The notes beneath the pieces are model-generated. The model was not told the origin of the DNA. It did no database searches and saw nothing but the letters and a program-made list of their open reading frames with translations. The translations under genes and the position numbers were made by a program. 64,000 nucleotides of DNA from Polytrichum commune (Eukaryota > Streptophyta > Polytrichopsida > Polytrichales > Polytrichaceae): the NCBI GenBank assembly GCA_950295325.1, contig OX485807.1, forward strand, positions 21,797,666-21,861,665, read 5' to 3'. Below are positions 34,873 to 46,868 of this stretch, piece by piece. Every line of letters starts with the position of its first letter. Within the stretch, counting starts at the first letter, position 1.

Positions 34873-37800
34873 TCAAGCCTCATATTCTTCATCTGTCTCA
34901 ATGTTGTCCTTATCTTCATTGTTGGTGTCGTATACCGACATAACTGGTCGCTTAGGAATAAAATTCTCCCATTGCGAGTCAAGCTTGACTACCTCAGATA
35001 CGTCAGAACAAAGTAAATGCTTGTTCATCTTTAGGAACATGTTGACTTCAATTAAACCTGCTCGCAAAGAAGATCGCTTTGGAGCAATGACATCATTCAT
35101 ACCACCAAGATCGCATTCCAACCCGCCAGCTAAAGTCTTATTTGCAAGGAACGCCAACGCGACTTCCGACAAACATAGCAACAACTCCCGTTGAGATTTC
35201 ATACCCCACCATGTGAGCCCAAAATGGTGCCCACATGTGGTGATTGACTCTTCGAAACCAATTTTAGTTTGACTTTGAAGTGTTATGATTATTCACAAAA
35301 CATAAAAAGAGTGAAGTGTGGTGTGGATTTAAGTTTAGACATTAAGTGGTGTTGTGTGATTATTTCAAGGTTTGATTTCAATAGGAGAATGCCTTGATTA
35401 TGTAAGTAGTGGGTAAGGTGAAGCAAGGTGAGCTCCGCGGGTTAAATGCCCACTTTTGGATCCACCTTGGTAGTTTAGGAAGAAGGAAGCTTGGTGGATG
35501 GGGATTAGTCCCTACTTTAGAGGTGAAGGTTAAAGGATTGCGATTGGAGGTGCTAATCCTCTCACCCTATCCTCACCTCTCTCTCCCTCTCTCCCTCTCT
35601 CCCTCTTTGCTACTTAAGGTGTTTTCTCTCTCATTTTCCTCTCTCTCATTTTCCTCTCTCTCCATCAAGCGCTCTCAAGGGAGCAAGCTCCTAAGAGCTT
35701 GAGCCACGTGTGTGGGTTATTAGTTTTAGTGAAGTTAATTAGTTAAGCTCTCTCTCTCATTATCTCTCAAAGGGGGGAAGCTCTTAGAGCTTGAGACAAG
35801 GGTGTGGATTAAGTAGCTCTTAGAGTAGTTGTGTGTTAGATTAGTTCATTAGCGGGGTAAGTTAGTACATTTAGCCAAAGTACAAGGAGAAGGGAGTTAG
35901 GGTGATGCTTGATTAGCACCTAGGGTTGCTTATTGAAGGCAGCTCATAGCTGACCCAGGGCCAAAGCCAACCAGTTTCAGTCCCAGGGCCGAAGCCACCC
36001 AGTTCAGTTCCAGGGCCGAAGCCAACCAGTTTCAGTTCCAGGGCCGAAGCCAACCAGTTTCAGTCCCAGGGCCGAAGCCAACCAATACCAGTTCAGGGCC
36101 GAAGCTAACCAGTTTCAGTCCCAGGGCCGAAGCCAACCGGTCCCAGTTCCAGGGCCGAAGCCAACCAATTTCAGTTCCAGGGCCGAAGCCAGCCCACGTA
36201 CCAGCTGATCCTGTGGGAGTGCAAGTAATTAAACTAGGCCTAGCAACTTAGTTGCTTAGCCCGAAAATTAATCTAAATCACACTAGGCTATTGTAGGCTA
36301 TCCTAGATCTTAGGTAAGGGTTGGGATTCATTAGACTAGGTATGGTTGTGTGTGACTCTTTGAATGTATTAATGATGGACTATTGAGGTGAGTGTTTTTA
36401 AACACTTGCAATCTCTTTGTCAAAATGTCAACGAATGGAGAATGTGGAGGATCCTGGCAAGGGCAATACAAGGGAAGTAAAGATCAAGGGTGTTAGGGAA
36501 ATCTCTTTAAGGGCATGCGTGGCCAAGGCCGCGGGTTGGACCCTTGAGAAATCAAATTCCACCACACGCCAAGAGATTCAAAATAATGTAACAAGTTGAG
36601 TTAATATAAAGTGAGTACCTTGGGCATGAGAGCCACATAGCAATTCACATTATGACGTTATGAAGTGAATGTGATTCTCAAAACCATCCCCGGACTAGGA
36701 CGCTTAAGGGTGGTGGGTTTGGCCTCACACACCACTTACAAGCTTGTTGAGGTTCCACTTCTGTCTTAAGATCTAGCGCCTTAAAAATCAGGATTTCCGC
36801 CTTGGCCATAGATTATGGAGTCAGTTCACATTGAGCAATTGGTTGGTCCGGACGCGACAAGATGGATGAGATAGTCGTCAAAGTCTTTGGGCGTTTGGCT
36901 CTAGGTTCATTATCACTAGCTAGTGGGGAAGAACTGCAAGTTGCGTTTGATTGTTTCTCCTTGATTAAGCCCTCGGCCACCATCTCTGTCAATCTTGTAA
37001 AAGACCTCCAAATGTAATCCTTGAGAAGGCTGATGAACAACTTACGCAAGTCTTGCACTATCCAACCATTTGGTACGTCTTGCTCATCAATTTCCAATGC
37101 TTGCACCATGTTGTCAATGAGTTCGCCGTTCTGGAGACCTGGGAATAGCATGACTTGCATATCGATGATGTACGAAAACTTGACATTGTCAGCATAGAGC
37201 GAAGAACAATTGAGATAACTTACGGCTTCGCCATTAATTATGCGCGTACGGTAGAACATGTTGGAGTACTTCATAGCATTAATGGGATGATATCGGTTAT
37301 AGAACCTCTTACAAAGTGCTTGCCGTAGGAGCTTTCGAACATATTGTGTCCTAGGATCGATCATGGTCAGGATGCGCTCCTCCTTCGGGGGGCAGGGGGT
37401 TCCAAAGGGAATGGGAGTGGGATCGCGGATAAGTAATGGGGCCATCGGGTCCAAAACGGTGAGCAATAGATGGCACATCATGATGTAAACATCAATAACC
37501 ACAAATATGTTCATGGATTGCGCCATCGTTTGAATCTCGCGAACAGGAACAATCACGGAATAAAACTCAATAAGAATGTTCTTGTGTTCAGTGATCTTAC
37601 ATATTCTCTGTTGTTGGCAAAATGCAGAGACGATTGGAGAGTGCGCACCAATAAGTCGCTCAAGAACAACAACATTAGACAACCACCGATGCCCGGGCGC
37701 ATTCTTTTGCTTGATGAAATAACCAAACTCATCTTTCGTGAATGCATCAACAATGTCCTTCAATGCCTCCGACTTATTGATTGTCTCCACCACTGAACGG

Positions 37801-38834
37801 ACATCGGCAAAAACTTTCCGCACATCCTTGTTCTTACACTTGGCTGGATCGAGGTGGGTGCCAAAAGCATCGACAAGGAGAGGTGACACAAGTGGGATAT
37901 ACACCACTGGTGCATAAGTGCCATGACAACTTCAATACATCGCTTTACATCGGAGCCAGAATCAGAATTACCAGTGAACACATGTGCAAAGAGTTCAATA
38001 TATATCAAATTCCCGCAAAACGCCTCTAGCCCAACTAAACAAGTTATCTGACGTTTGATGACTGTTGCGTTCTTCGATCGTTGGAGCATATCAGCGAATG
38101 GCCAAGTTGTAGCTATGTGATGATGACCACTGAAGCTAGCTCAACCGCAAAGCAAGGAATTTCATATTGTTAAATATGTTTTGATAAAGATCCAGGTTGA
38201 GGGACATGAAAGGGATATGAAATTGTTGCTTGGCAAGATTGATCTCCTCCACTATTCCTCGCTTGAGCGTCTCATACAACTCAACCATGTGTTTGCGAGG
38301 GTTGAAACTAGTCATTCCGCCAAGTCCAACAGGTAGTTGCGAGGCAATAAGTCTCCACCGTTGTGTCTCAAAAGCGTGGTACGACAACGATTGCTTAGCC
38401 GCCCATGAAGAGATCTGCACCTTGAACCACCTAAGCGGGTCAGCCTTGAAAGAATTTCGGGAGAGATCAATATGTTTGGAGAGTTGATGAATTGTTTGTT
38501 GATGTGATATCGTCTTGCTAGAGACAATACAATGTTTAGTCTTCAAATGTTCAATAGCATTCGATGAAGCGTTCTTGCTACATTTGATCCAAACAGGTTT
38601 AGATTTTTCAGAGCATTGTCCCAATAGACAAAGGAACCATTCGCAACCATCACCATCCACAACGCGTACCCCGTTCTCCGTCAAAATTGAAGAAGATCGC
38701 CTCTTCATTTGCTTCAATTGAGGGTCTTTAATATGCTTAGGCCATTGAGGATCTTCAAGAAACGCCTTTATACGATCACTCACAGTGATGGGCTCCGGAA
38801 CAACCTCCATGTCCACCACCAACACAAATAGCAC
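34873..38834 (-). pseudogene. hAT-1 transposase with BED finger, split frames
   Basis: The transposase is read in pieces on the minus strand. 38834-38136 holds the N-terminus (likely start 38810) with a BED-type zinc finger (C-x4-C then HLKTKH) and a further domain. 38089-37905 continues in a shifted frame. 37907-36813 returns to the first frame and contains the hAT core motif GHRWLSNVVVLERLI and a basic tail PRAKRPK. 35202-34873 looks like the C-terminal dimerisation region (LANKTLAGGLE..., KRSSLRAGLIEVNMFLKMNKHLL) with an acidic end. The 1.6 kb between the last two parts would be an intron. Two compensating frame changes near 38110 and 37906 may be indels or missed splice sites, so loss of function is likely but not certain. 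Confidence 0.75.
35955..36192. repeat. 27-28 bp minisatellite, 9 units, within hAT-1
   Basis: Nine units share the core CCAGGGCCGAAGCCAACCAG followed by a short variable TTTCAGT-like tail. Units are directly adjacent and differ by substitutions and 1-2 base length changes. It lies in the probable transposase intron and encodes nothing recognisable. Confidence 0.9.
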
Positions 38835-39143
38835 ACTAGTTGCACTATAACACTACAACCGAATTCCGTGTTTACATTCTGACATACCTACACATCCAAC
38901 AATCCAAATCAATCTACATCAAAAGAAAACTTCAAAACCAACATGAAAACTCCACTCCCTATCTCTATACATGAGAATAATATTCAACAATTCAAAGTAA
39001 ATTCAAGCACAAACCATAGCCATAGAAGATCTACTTAATTTCTACAACAAACTTCAAGTTAATAACGCCTGCTTGAATTTTAAATTTGTGTTAAATTGAG
39101 ATGACAGTTATCTTCTTTGCATCATAAGACGATCCACCCAAAT

Positions 39144-39478
39144 GTTTGGCATGTCCTGGAGCAAGTTTTCGGTGAAGTGAGTTTTCAATGAGTTCTCAGT
39201 GAAGCAAGTTTTCTGAGACTACTATCTTCTCTGAGACAATACGCGAAAATTATACCTCAAACAATGTTTCTCTTGAATACTTTGCAGATTGAGTAAGGAC
39301 ATTTGGCCTATCCTGGAGCAAGTTAAAGTTTTCAGTGAAGTGAGTTTTCAGTGAGTTTTCAGTGAAGCAAGTTTTTTGAGACTACTATCTTCTCTGCACT
39401 ACTATGTTCTCTGAGACAATACACAAGAATTATACCTCAAACAATGTTTCTCTTGATAACTTTGTAGATTGAGTAAGG
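39144..39478. repeat. Tandem duplication of 160-180 bp within hAT-1
   Basis: Two adjacent units share CCTGGAGCAAG, GTGAAGTGAGTTTTCA, GAGACTACTATCTTCTCT and AATTATACCTCAAACAATG. The second unit has an extra short ACTACTAT segment. The duplication lies upstream of the transposase start, so it may be promoter sequence of the element. Confidence 0.8.
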
Positions 39479-40045
39479 TGCAAACAAATTAGAGACCCCC
39501 CCAAAAAACATTCGAAAACAGTGTGGGTGTGAAACAAAGATACATTTTTTGTGATGAGTACATGAAGAGACAAGATCTAGTCTTCTCTACCGCTTCAGTG
39601 AAAGTAGTTGCACAACATTTGCTCCTGAAATTAGAATGCAATCAAAATTATGTGGTTTAATTAGAATGTGGGTTCTCTCCTTCGCAAGCTTAAGGCGATT
39701 TCTACAAGTCAAGATACTGATCTCACTGTGTTGAGTTCCTCCAAGCTTGAGCATTCAAGTAAAGATCTATTGCACTTTAACTAGTAACAAAAGATCCTAA
39801 CAATGCACATTATGCAAACACAAGAGTTTGAAGCCTAATCCACCACCACATTGATGACTTGAGTTAGTTGACACAATGAAGCATAGATACCTTGCTTGCT
39901 CCAAATTGTCGAGTGTGCTCTCAAGAGGCTCCAGACCAAAAGGAGGAGAAGCTTCAAGATATAATAATTATTTTGAAAACCATTAGCCTTTAGCCCCTCA
40001 TTCCTCGTCATCCTACCATAATTTCAGGCTGCACTTAATGTTACT

Positions 40046-40190
40046 TAACTAGATATAACTATAGTTAACTAGATTTTTTGGTAGTTTGAATTCAAAACAA
40101 CTATAGTTAACTGGATTTTTTGACCGGTCAAATTGTGAACAACTGTAGTTACGAAGGGCAACTAGTTAACTACTAGTTGATTTAGTTGGT
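40046..40190. promoter_or_regulatory. hAT-1 right subterminal motif array
   Basis: Three copies of the motif seen at the left end (AACTATAGTTAACTAG, AACTATAGTTAACTGG, AACTAGTTAACTAC) precede the right TIR. They are likely transposase binding sites. The two ends differ in copy number, as in other hAT elements. Confidence 0.65.
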
Positions 40191-40215
40191 TAGTTGTCCA
40201 AGGTCTGCAACATTT

Positions 40216-42439
40216 ACAAACCCGAACCCTTCAAAGCCATCTGCGGGTATCTTAAGGTTGATTGATACGGACATCCTCCGATCTTTGGTGCCGGAGGGGG
40301 TAATGTCAATCCTCCTTCCAGTTGGTTTTTTTACCCACGGGGGTTGTACAAATTTTGTTGGTTGTTAATTAGTTTAACATAATTTGACCACTAAATTTCA
40401 ACTTTATGGGACAAGAGAATAAAACAATATGTGTGTTAAACTTGTTGTATAATATTAAAAAACTAGGGCTATCACCTCCAATCCTTAAGGCCAACAACAC
40501 AATGGTGGTTTCGTGGGTCATTACTCCCACCTTACTACCTATGATATGCAGAGTGGTCATGCTGGAGATCAACCCGACTTCACCACATACTAACAAACTC
40601 TAAACAGAAAAACTACTACCACAATATTTAAACAAGAGGCTCCACACACATGGGAGTTGGAATTTCCCCTTGGCATCTAGATGGGTAATAATTTCCTAGC
40701 CTTACATGAATAGTTGGGTTAGGTTTACCTTAGTTACTCTCCTTCCATTCTTAAATTGAAGAGTATATGGTTAAAGAATTTACCGGTTAACTCCCATTTT
40801 GGCTTGGCAATGATCGGTACGGAACCCCCTACTCCAAATCATGAACGTCGATTTCCACTTCGATTCTCAGCCACCCATGATACTTACTCATTATTTCTAA
40901 CCTTGAATAAACTAACCTCTTATTGATTGGAAGAATGGAGAGTCCACATACTCCTTAAATATCGAACATTGTATTATTTGTAAGAACAACTTGGTGGATG
41001 GGTACTTGATTGGCAATAGGCTTTCTTTTGCCTAGATCTTCATTCATTCATTATTTTTTAACTTATTTAATCATTTATTGGCTAATAAAAATTTACTAAA
41101 AAAACATGTTAAGAGAAATGCTACTTAAATATTCAATGGTTTTGAAAAACCGGCCTTGGGGACTCTAAGGCAATAGTCGTACTTTCATTTGAATGCCCTC
41201 AATTTTTGCTTACAAACTTCAAATTTATTTATTTTTATTTATTTTTAAAATTTAACAACAAGACATGTAATTTCTCAAAATATCAAAGCAACTACATATT
41301 TCATCTTTAAGATATGAGCTTACAAAATTAGTGCTTACAAATTGAAAGTCAACTAAGATATCTTCATTCAAGCACTCATAACTTCTCTTCATTAATTTTT
41401 ATTTCAACAAGCTTATATTTTTTAAAAGCTTCAAAGCAACATTTGTAACTCCTTCAAAGAATAAAGCGACTCCATATCTTTTCTTGAAAATATGTGCTTA
41501 CAAATTGAAAGGCAACCGAGATAGATTCATTCAAACAGTTATAACTTCTACTCTCTAATTTTGATTCCTTCAAAGTCTGAAAACTAAGTTGCAGATTCTA
41601 TGTCCACTAAACTCAAATGAAAATGAGGTAGTAACTTAGGAGTATGTTTAAAAACATAATACCTTACTCACAATAATTTGAAGTATAAGAACATAGGTTA
41701 TGTCCACAATAGAAAATTGAGAGAAATATTTTTTCTTTTTCTACTGAGGAGAAAAATATTCGTTCTTTTTAACTAGAATTTTCAAAGGCTACACTATGTA
41801 AATTGAAGAGAGAATTCTGAGGAGAAAAATTATTTTTTTATCTCCATTTAATGAAGGGTTGGACCTCCACATTTTCTTCTACTTTCCGAGGGGTCTCTCC
41901 TTTTGAATAGTGGGAACCAACTCTCGGTGGTGAATTGGGAGGGGACAACACCACCTCACACTCCACTTGCCCAAACCCTAATAAAAGCTTTGTCAAATTA
42001 ATTTAAATTTGAATTTTGGTTGGCAAAGGTGGTCACATAAGCCCCTTGCTCTAGGTGACAATTATTTATGCACGTGGTTTTCACCTTGATTGTTTTTTTC
42101 CTTGGCTGCTTCCAAGAATACTCATTTTTAGCCGCCACTTGATTTTTGTCAATGGAATGCTTGCTTAAATTCGTTGCTTCCAATTCAACCATCTACTTAC
42201 TAGCCAACTCCTTAATATTTCCGATTCAGATAAATGACATTTTTTTTAATCCCTTTGGATAAATTTGATTTTCTAATTCCCTACTTGTTTAAGATTCTTA
42301 TCCCAAGGATAAAACACACCTAACCAACCTCGTAGGGTCTTCCTTTTAAAGCTATCATAATCTAAATGTTTTCCTGGCTAACTTTTCCTATTAGTAATCT
42401 AATGTTTTTGCTTAAAACACTTAACTGTGAGCCATTGGA
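40216..42439. other. Gene-free AT-rich stretch
   Basis: No recognisable coding sequence or element ends. Several T- and A-runs and short similar words (CTTACAAATTGAAAG-like) recur between 41260 and 41560. I see nothing else. Confidence 0.5.
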
Positions 42440-45400
42440 GGCAAATATGAGGCTCATATGTCCATTCAATCTTGAGTTGATCATTGCGTTGCTAGAGCCA
42501 TAATACTACAACCCAAATCATAGTAGGCAACTTCACCCCCATGTTGGGCCAAGACATGTAAAGGTCAGGGTGTTCTACAACGGGTGGGGTCAATCGGCAA
42601 AGCTGCCTCTCCATATATGCCTCTAGGACTTTGCGCAGGGCCTCTACCCCACCATCAAGTGACATTTTATCTCTCTCGTAAGAGTTGGGATCACGTAGAC
42701 GTTGTCCCTTAGCCGTTGAGTTGAAGCTTGTCGTAACCCTTGCTAGCGCCCCTTAACTTATCTTGACCGCTTTCCAACTCTAGCAAGTGTTACGAGTGCT
42801 AACCTGCACATCCCACACACATGCATGGTTAGCTCCTCATACCACATACCTTCGAACTCATGGCTTAGTGACCAAACCCTCCTACATATGCATCCAAAAT
42901 TCATCCCTTAGTCGGTAGCCAATGGTTAGATGTGGACTTTCATTTAGGGAAGTCCACTCTTGAATTGATCATAGTGCTGCCAAAACAACGCTACAACAAC
43001 CCAAAGCATAGTTGCCAAATATGCTTCGGGTGGGGTCAGTCAATAAAGTTGCCTTACCCATATAACCCTCTAGGACTTTATGCAGGGCCCCTATCCCACC
43101 GTCAAGTATTCTTTTGTCTGTCTATAAAGGTTGGGGCCAAGTAGATATTTTCCCCAGCTGTTGGGGTTGGAACCCCCCAACAACTTCATATCACCATAAC
43201 TTTTTCTTACGATCTTTGATATTATCAACCAACCACTTTATCAACATCTGTTCTTTGTGTAGATGCCGATGGATCCCTCACTTGCCCCATTCAGGCAAAT
43301 ATTGAGGAAGTTATGGCTATTAAAACCTAGGCAGTCCCAAGCACTACTCCTAGGTCATTGCTGTCCTTAGGCAGCGCCCCACTCAAATGGTCATATCTCT
43401 TAAGGTAGAGGGTGATAAAACCAACACTTTAAGCTATTGCACATACATATGGCTATGTGGTTGACATAAAAAAATATATTCATATTAGCCTTTAAGCTAG
43501 ACATAAGTATCAAGAAAGAAGAAATGTTTTTAGTCTCAATTGAATATTTGATGAATATTCAAGGTCAAAACTACTAGCTTCATTAAACCATTTCATAGGC
43601 CCCGTGTATGACAACCTTGCATATGATGAGGACCCCCACCTTCATTGCCTAGAACCAACACAACATAGTTGGGTACTAGACCCAAACTACATCAAAGCCC
43701 AAGTAGTAATGGTACGCAAAGCCACACGGCTACCTCCATGATCCCTCCCAATTTGCTTGCAAAACCATCCCCTTGCATCCCGGGAACCAACCCCCTTGCA
43801 TCCCGGGAAATGACCCTTTTGAGCTTTGTGGGCCTACTTCCTTGGCGTTGTGAATAGAATGGCTAGAATAGGCATTGACAAGCCACCCTAATCCCACCTT
43901 GAACCAACCCGAGATGGAGTGGAGCCCGTTACCTACCCTACATAAAGGTCCTGGAGGCCGATACAAAGTGGCATCACTAATGGCACTTAAAACCGTTAGT
44001 CCGTGGGCCCAGACACTCCTACACCGCCAGATATGCTTCAAGGTAGTAGAGTGTTGGTGATTGAGAGGCATTTACAAGTGTTGGTTTTGGATGGGGTGTT
44101 GGTTTTAGCACACTCTACCTTAGTTCACACCTCTGATTGAGGTGTTTTTTGGCATTTTAGAATCCGGATGTCATAAGCCACTCATAGCTCATGGCCTTAT
44201 TCTTGTGACTCCTAGTCTCCGTAGGTGGGAGACGTTCTCAACGCCCGGGGCTCTCACCCACACTAAAATCACTTAGGCCCTCTCACCAATGGCGTCACAA
44301 GTCCCATGCGTCACTCCGGGGTCCCGCTTGTGCCCATGGTGTTGTGGGCACTCCTCATGGAGAGGTGCACAACACAACCCCCAACAACTTCAAACCTCTA
44401 TAACTTCATTGTCTGATCTCTAATTCTATATAGCGACCGGTCCATTGACATCTACTCTTTGCATAGATGCCATTAGACTTCTCACTTTCCCCATTCAAAC
44501 AAATATTATGGGAGTTATGTTTGTCCTAACCTCAACAGTCTTGGGCGCCACTCTCGGGTCATAATTGTCTCACCATAGTGCCCCCCCTGGAGTGATGGGC
44601 GCTATCCCTAGGCAACGCCCCACTTAAATTGTCATATCTCTTGGCTCACACCTCCGATTACGAAGTTCTTGAGCATTCTAAAATCCGGACGCCATAAGCT
44701 ACCAAATGCTTATGGCTTTATTCTTGTGACCCCTAGTCTCTGTGGGTGGGAGACGTTCTTAACGCTTGGAGCCCTCATCCACACTAGGATCACTTGAGCC
44801 CTCCCACCTATGGCGCCGTATGACCTGGGTGTCACTCAGGGGTCCCCTTTGTGCCCATGGTGTTGCGGGCACTCCACATGGAGAGGTGAGTGCTAAAAAG
44901 ATACATCTCTTATATGTGGGCAAGACCATGACCAAATAATAGGGAGAGACACTCTATAGCGCAGAAAAATAGATATAAACCGCCTAAGACCACACCAAGA
45001 TACCAAGGGGGTGGCGGTGCTAAGGAGGGCTCACACTTAGACCCCACAGAAAATCAAACTACCAAGATGGTCAAGGGTTCAATGCAAGGAAAACAAAACC
45101 AAAATGGGAAGCAAATAAAACCAGTTTAGAACTTACACCCGAGACGCTCCTTTGGTGTCGCGACCCTTGATAGCTCCACTTAATTTATCTTGACCGTTTC
45201 TCAACTCTAGCATATGTCACGAGCGTTAACCTTGCACACTCCACACACACGTATGGTTAGCTCCCCATACCTTGTACCTCCAAGCTCATGGCTTGGTAAT
45301 CATTACTCCTACACATGCATTTGGGACTCTCCCTTTAGTAGGTAGCCAATGGTTAGATGTGGTTTTTCATTCATGAAAGTCCAATCTTGAGTTGATCATT

Positions 45401-46000
45401 GTGCTGTCGGAGAAACACTATAACAACCCCAAGTATACTTGGCAATTTTGCCCCCACGGGCCAACGTCCATGAAGGCCACACCGCTCTGCCGCGGGTAAG
45501 TCAGTTGGCAAAGTTGCCTCACCCATATAAGCCTCTAGGACTTTGGGCAGGGCCCCTATCCCACTGTCAAGCAACATTTTGTCTCTTTCCTAGAGTTGGG
45601 GCCAAGTAGACATTCTTCCTTAGTCGTTCGGGTTGGAAGCCCCCAATTGCTTCAAACTTTTAACACTTTGTTGTATAATGTGTGATGCTAGAAAACAACG
45701 AGTCTATTGACATCTACTCTATGCTAATAGATTCCTCATTTGCCCCATTTGGGTAATTATTGAGAGAGTTATGGTTGTTCTAACCTCGGTAGTCTCGGGT
45801 GCCACTCCCACGTCATTGTTGTCCCTAAGCAACGCCCCACTCAAATTGCCATATCTTCTAGCTCACACCTCCGATTTGGGAGTTCTTGAGAATTCTAGAA
45901 TTTGGATTTCATAGGTTGTTCAATGCTTATGGCCTTAACCTCGTGACTCCTAGTCTTTGTGGGTGGGAGGCGTTCTCACCATGGAGAAGCTTAAGATATA
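42440..46000 (+). repeat. Cluster of complex repeat family A (several partial copies)
   Basis: Long blocks recur in the same orientation at about 42440-43440, 44110-44900 and 45120-46000. Each copy moves through similar sections: a gene-like leader with TTGATCAT, GGCAAAGTTGCC, CCTCTAGGACTTT and GGGCCAAGTAGAC blocks, then TTGCCCCATTC, then CGCCCCACTCAAATT, then GTGGGTGGGAGACGTTCTCA and a GGTGTTG(C/T)GGGCACTC end. No open frame is shared by the copies. The last copy runs directly into the LINE, so this could be LINE 5' sequence or a degraded LTR element. Confidence 0.6.
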
Positions 46001-46868
46001 CCACAAAAGAAGATACGAGCAATCACCGCTTGGGTACCACTCCCTTACCCCTCACATCCACTCAATGAAATCACAACTCTTATTCGTAAATGTACGAGGC
46101 ATTTATAAAGATTACATAACTAGCCTCTTACATAGCTAGCCTCTTCCCAAGAGTGGATGTCCTCTCCTTACAAGAGCATAAACTCATAGGAGATAAGGTG
46201 GAGAAGAATATTCAAACACTATACAAAAGTGATAATTTCTTGTCCATTGAAGCTAGCCCAAGCAACAATGTTGAAGATAGAAAAACTAGGCCAAGCAACA
46301 ACTTTTGATCCTAGACAAAGGATCTCTGGCTAGCAACGAAGTCTACTAGATTAGATTCAAAGGACTGGCAGAAGGACAACTTGGCATCCTTAACCCTTAA
46401 ATGACATTGCAAGCCCCAGGGGCTTGATTTTCTCAGAATAACTCAAATTGCGGGAGCTACAATGAACGGTTTAGGGTCAGTTTTAGGTCTTCTTGGAGTG
46501 AAGCGGTGTGCGCATTCGATGCACCCAATGCGATGCTTCAATTTTGCCAATTCTTCAATCTTGATCCTTGGGAGCTTGTGTGCTTGGTGTGGGGCTTCTG
46601 CCCGTTGAACTCTTGGGGTTTGCCCGTGTGATATTGCTTGGTTTTTCCTTCGTTTGCTGCTTGGTTTGAGATGCGCAGTGTTGTCAGACTGCCCCTGAGT
46701 AGCGGAGTTTCCATATTTTTGGTAATCTTTCTATTTCCGTTGTAGGTCCGCTCAGTGTGAATGCGGAAGTCCGTTGGAGTCGATAGGCTTTGTTGAGGTA
46801 GCCGTTTGGTGGGTGGGTGGAAACTTTGCAATTCATGCGTAGACAGTGTGAGTGCGATCTCTGCAACT

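Larger units (their letters stand above)
34608..40207. mobile_element. hAT-superfamily transposon, 5.6 kb (hAT-1)
   Basis: The terminal inverted repeat CAGACCTTGGACAACT (34608-34623) recurs perfectly as its reverse complement at 40192-40207. The 8-bp target duplication CAACATTT is perfect at 34600-34607 and 40208-40215. An 8-bp duplication and a CAG start are diagnostic for hAT. Inside are a BED-finger hAT transposase on the minus strand, GTTAAC-containing subterminal arrays, a CT microsatellite near 35560-35760, a minisatellite and a tandem duplication. Perfect ends and duplication suggest a fairly young insertion, although the transposase has frameshifts. Confidence 0.93.

Noticed and set aside
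35955-36192. Regular repeats resembling a CRISPR array
   Set aside because: Units are directly adjacent with no unique spacers, they vary in sequence, and the context is a plant hAT transposon. It is a minisatellite.
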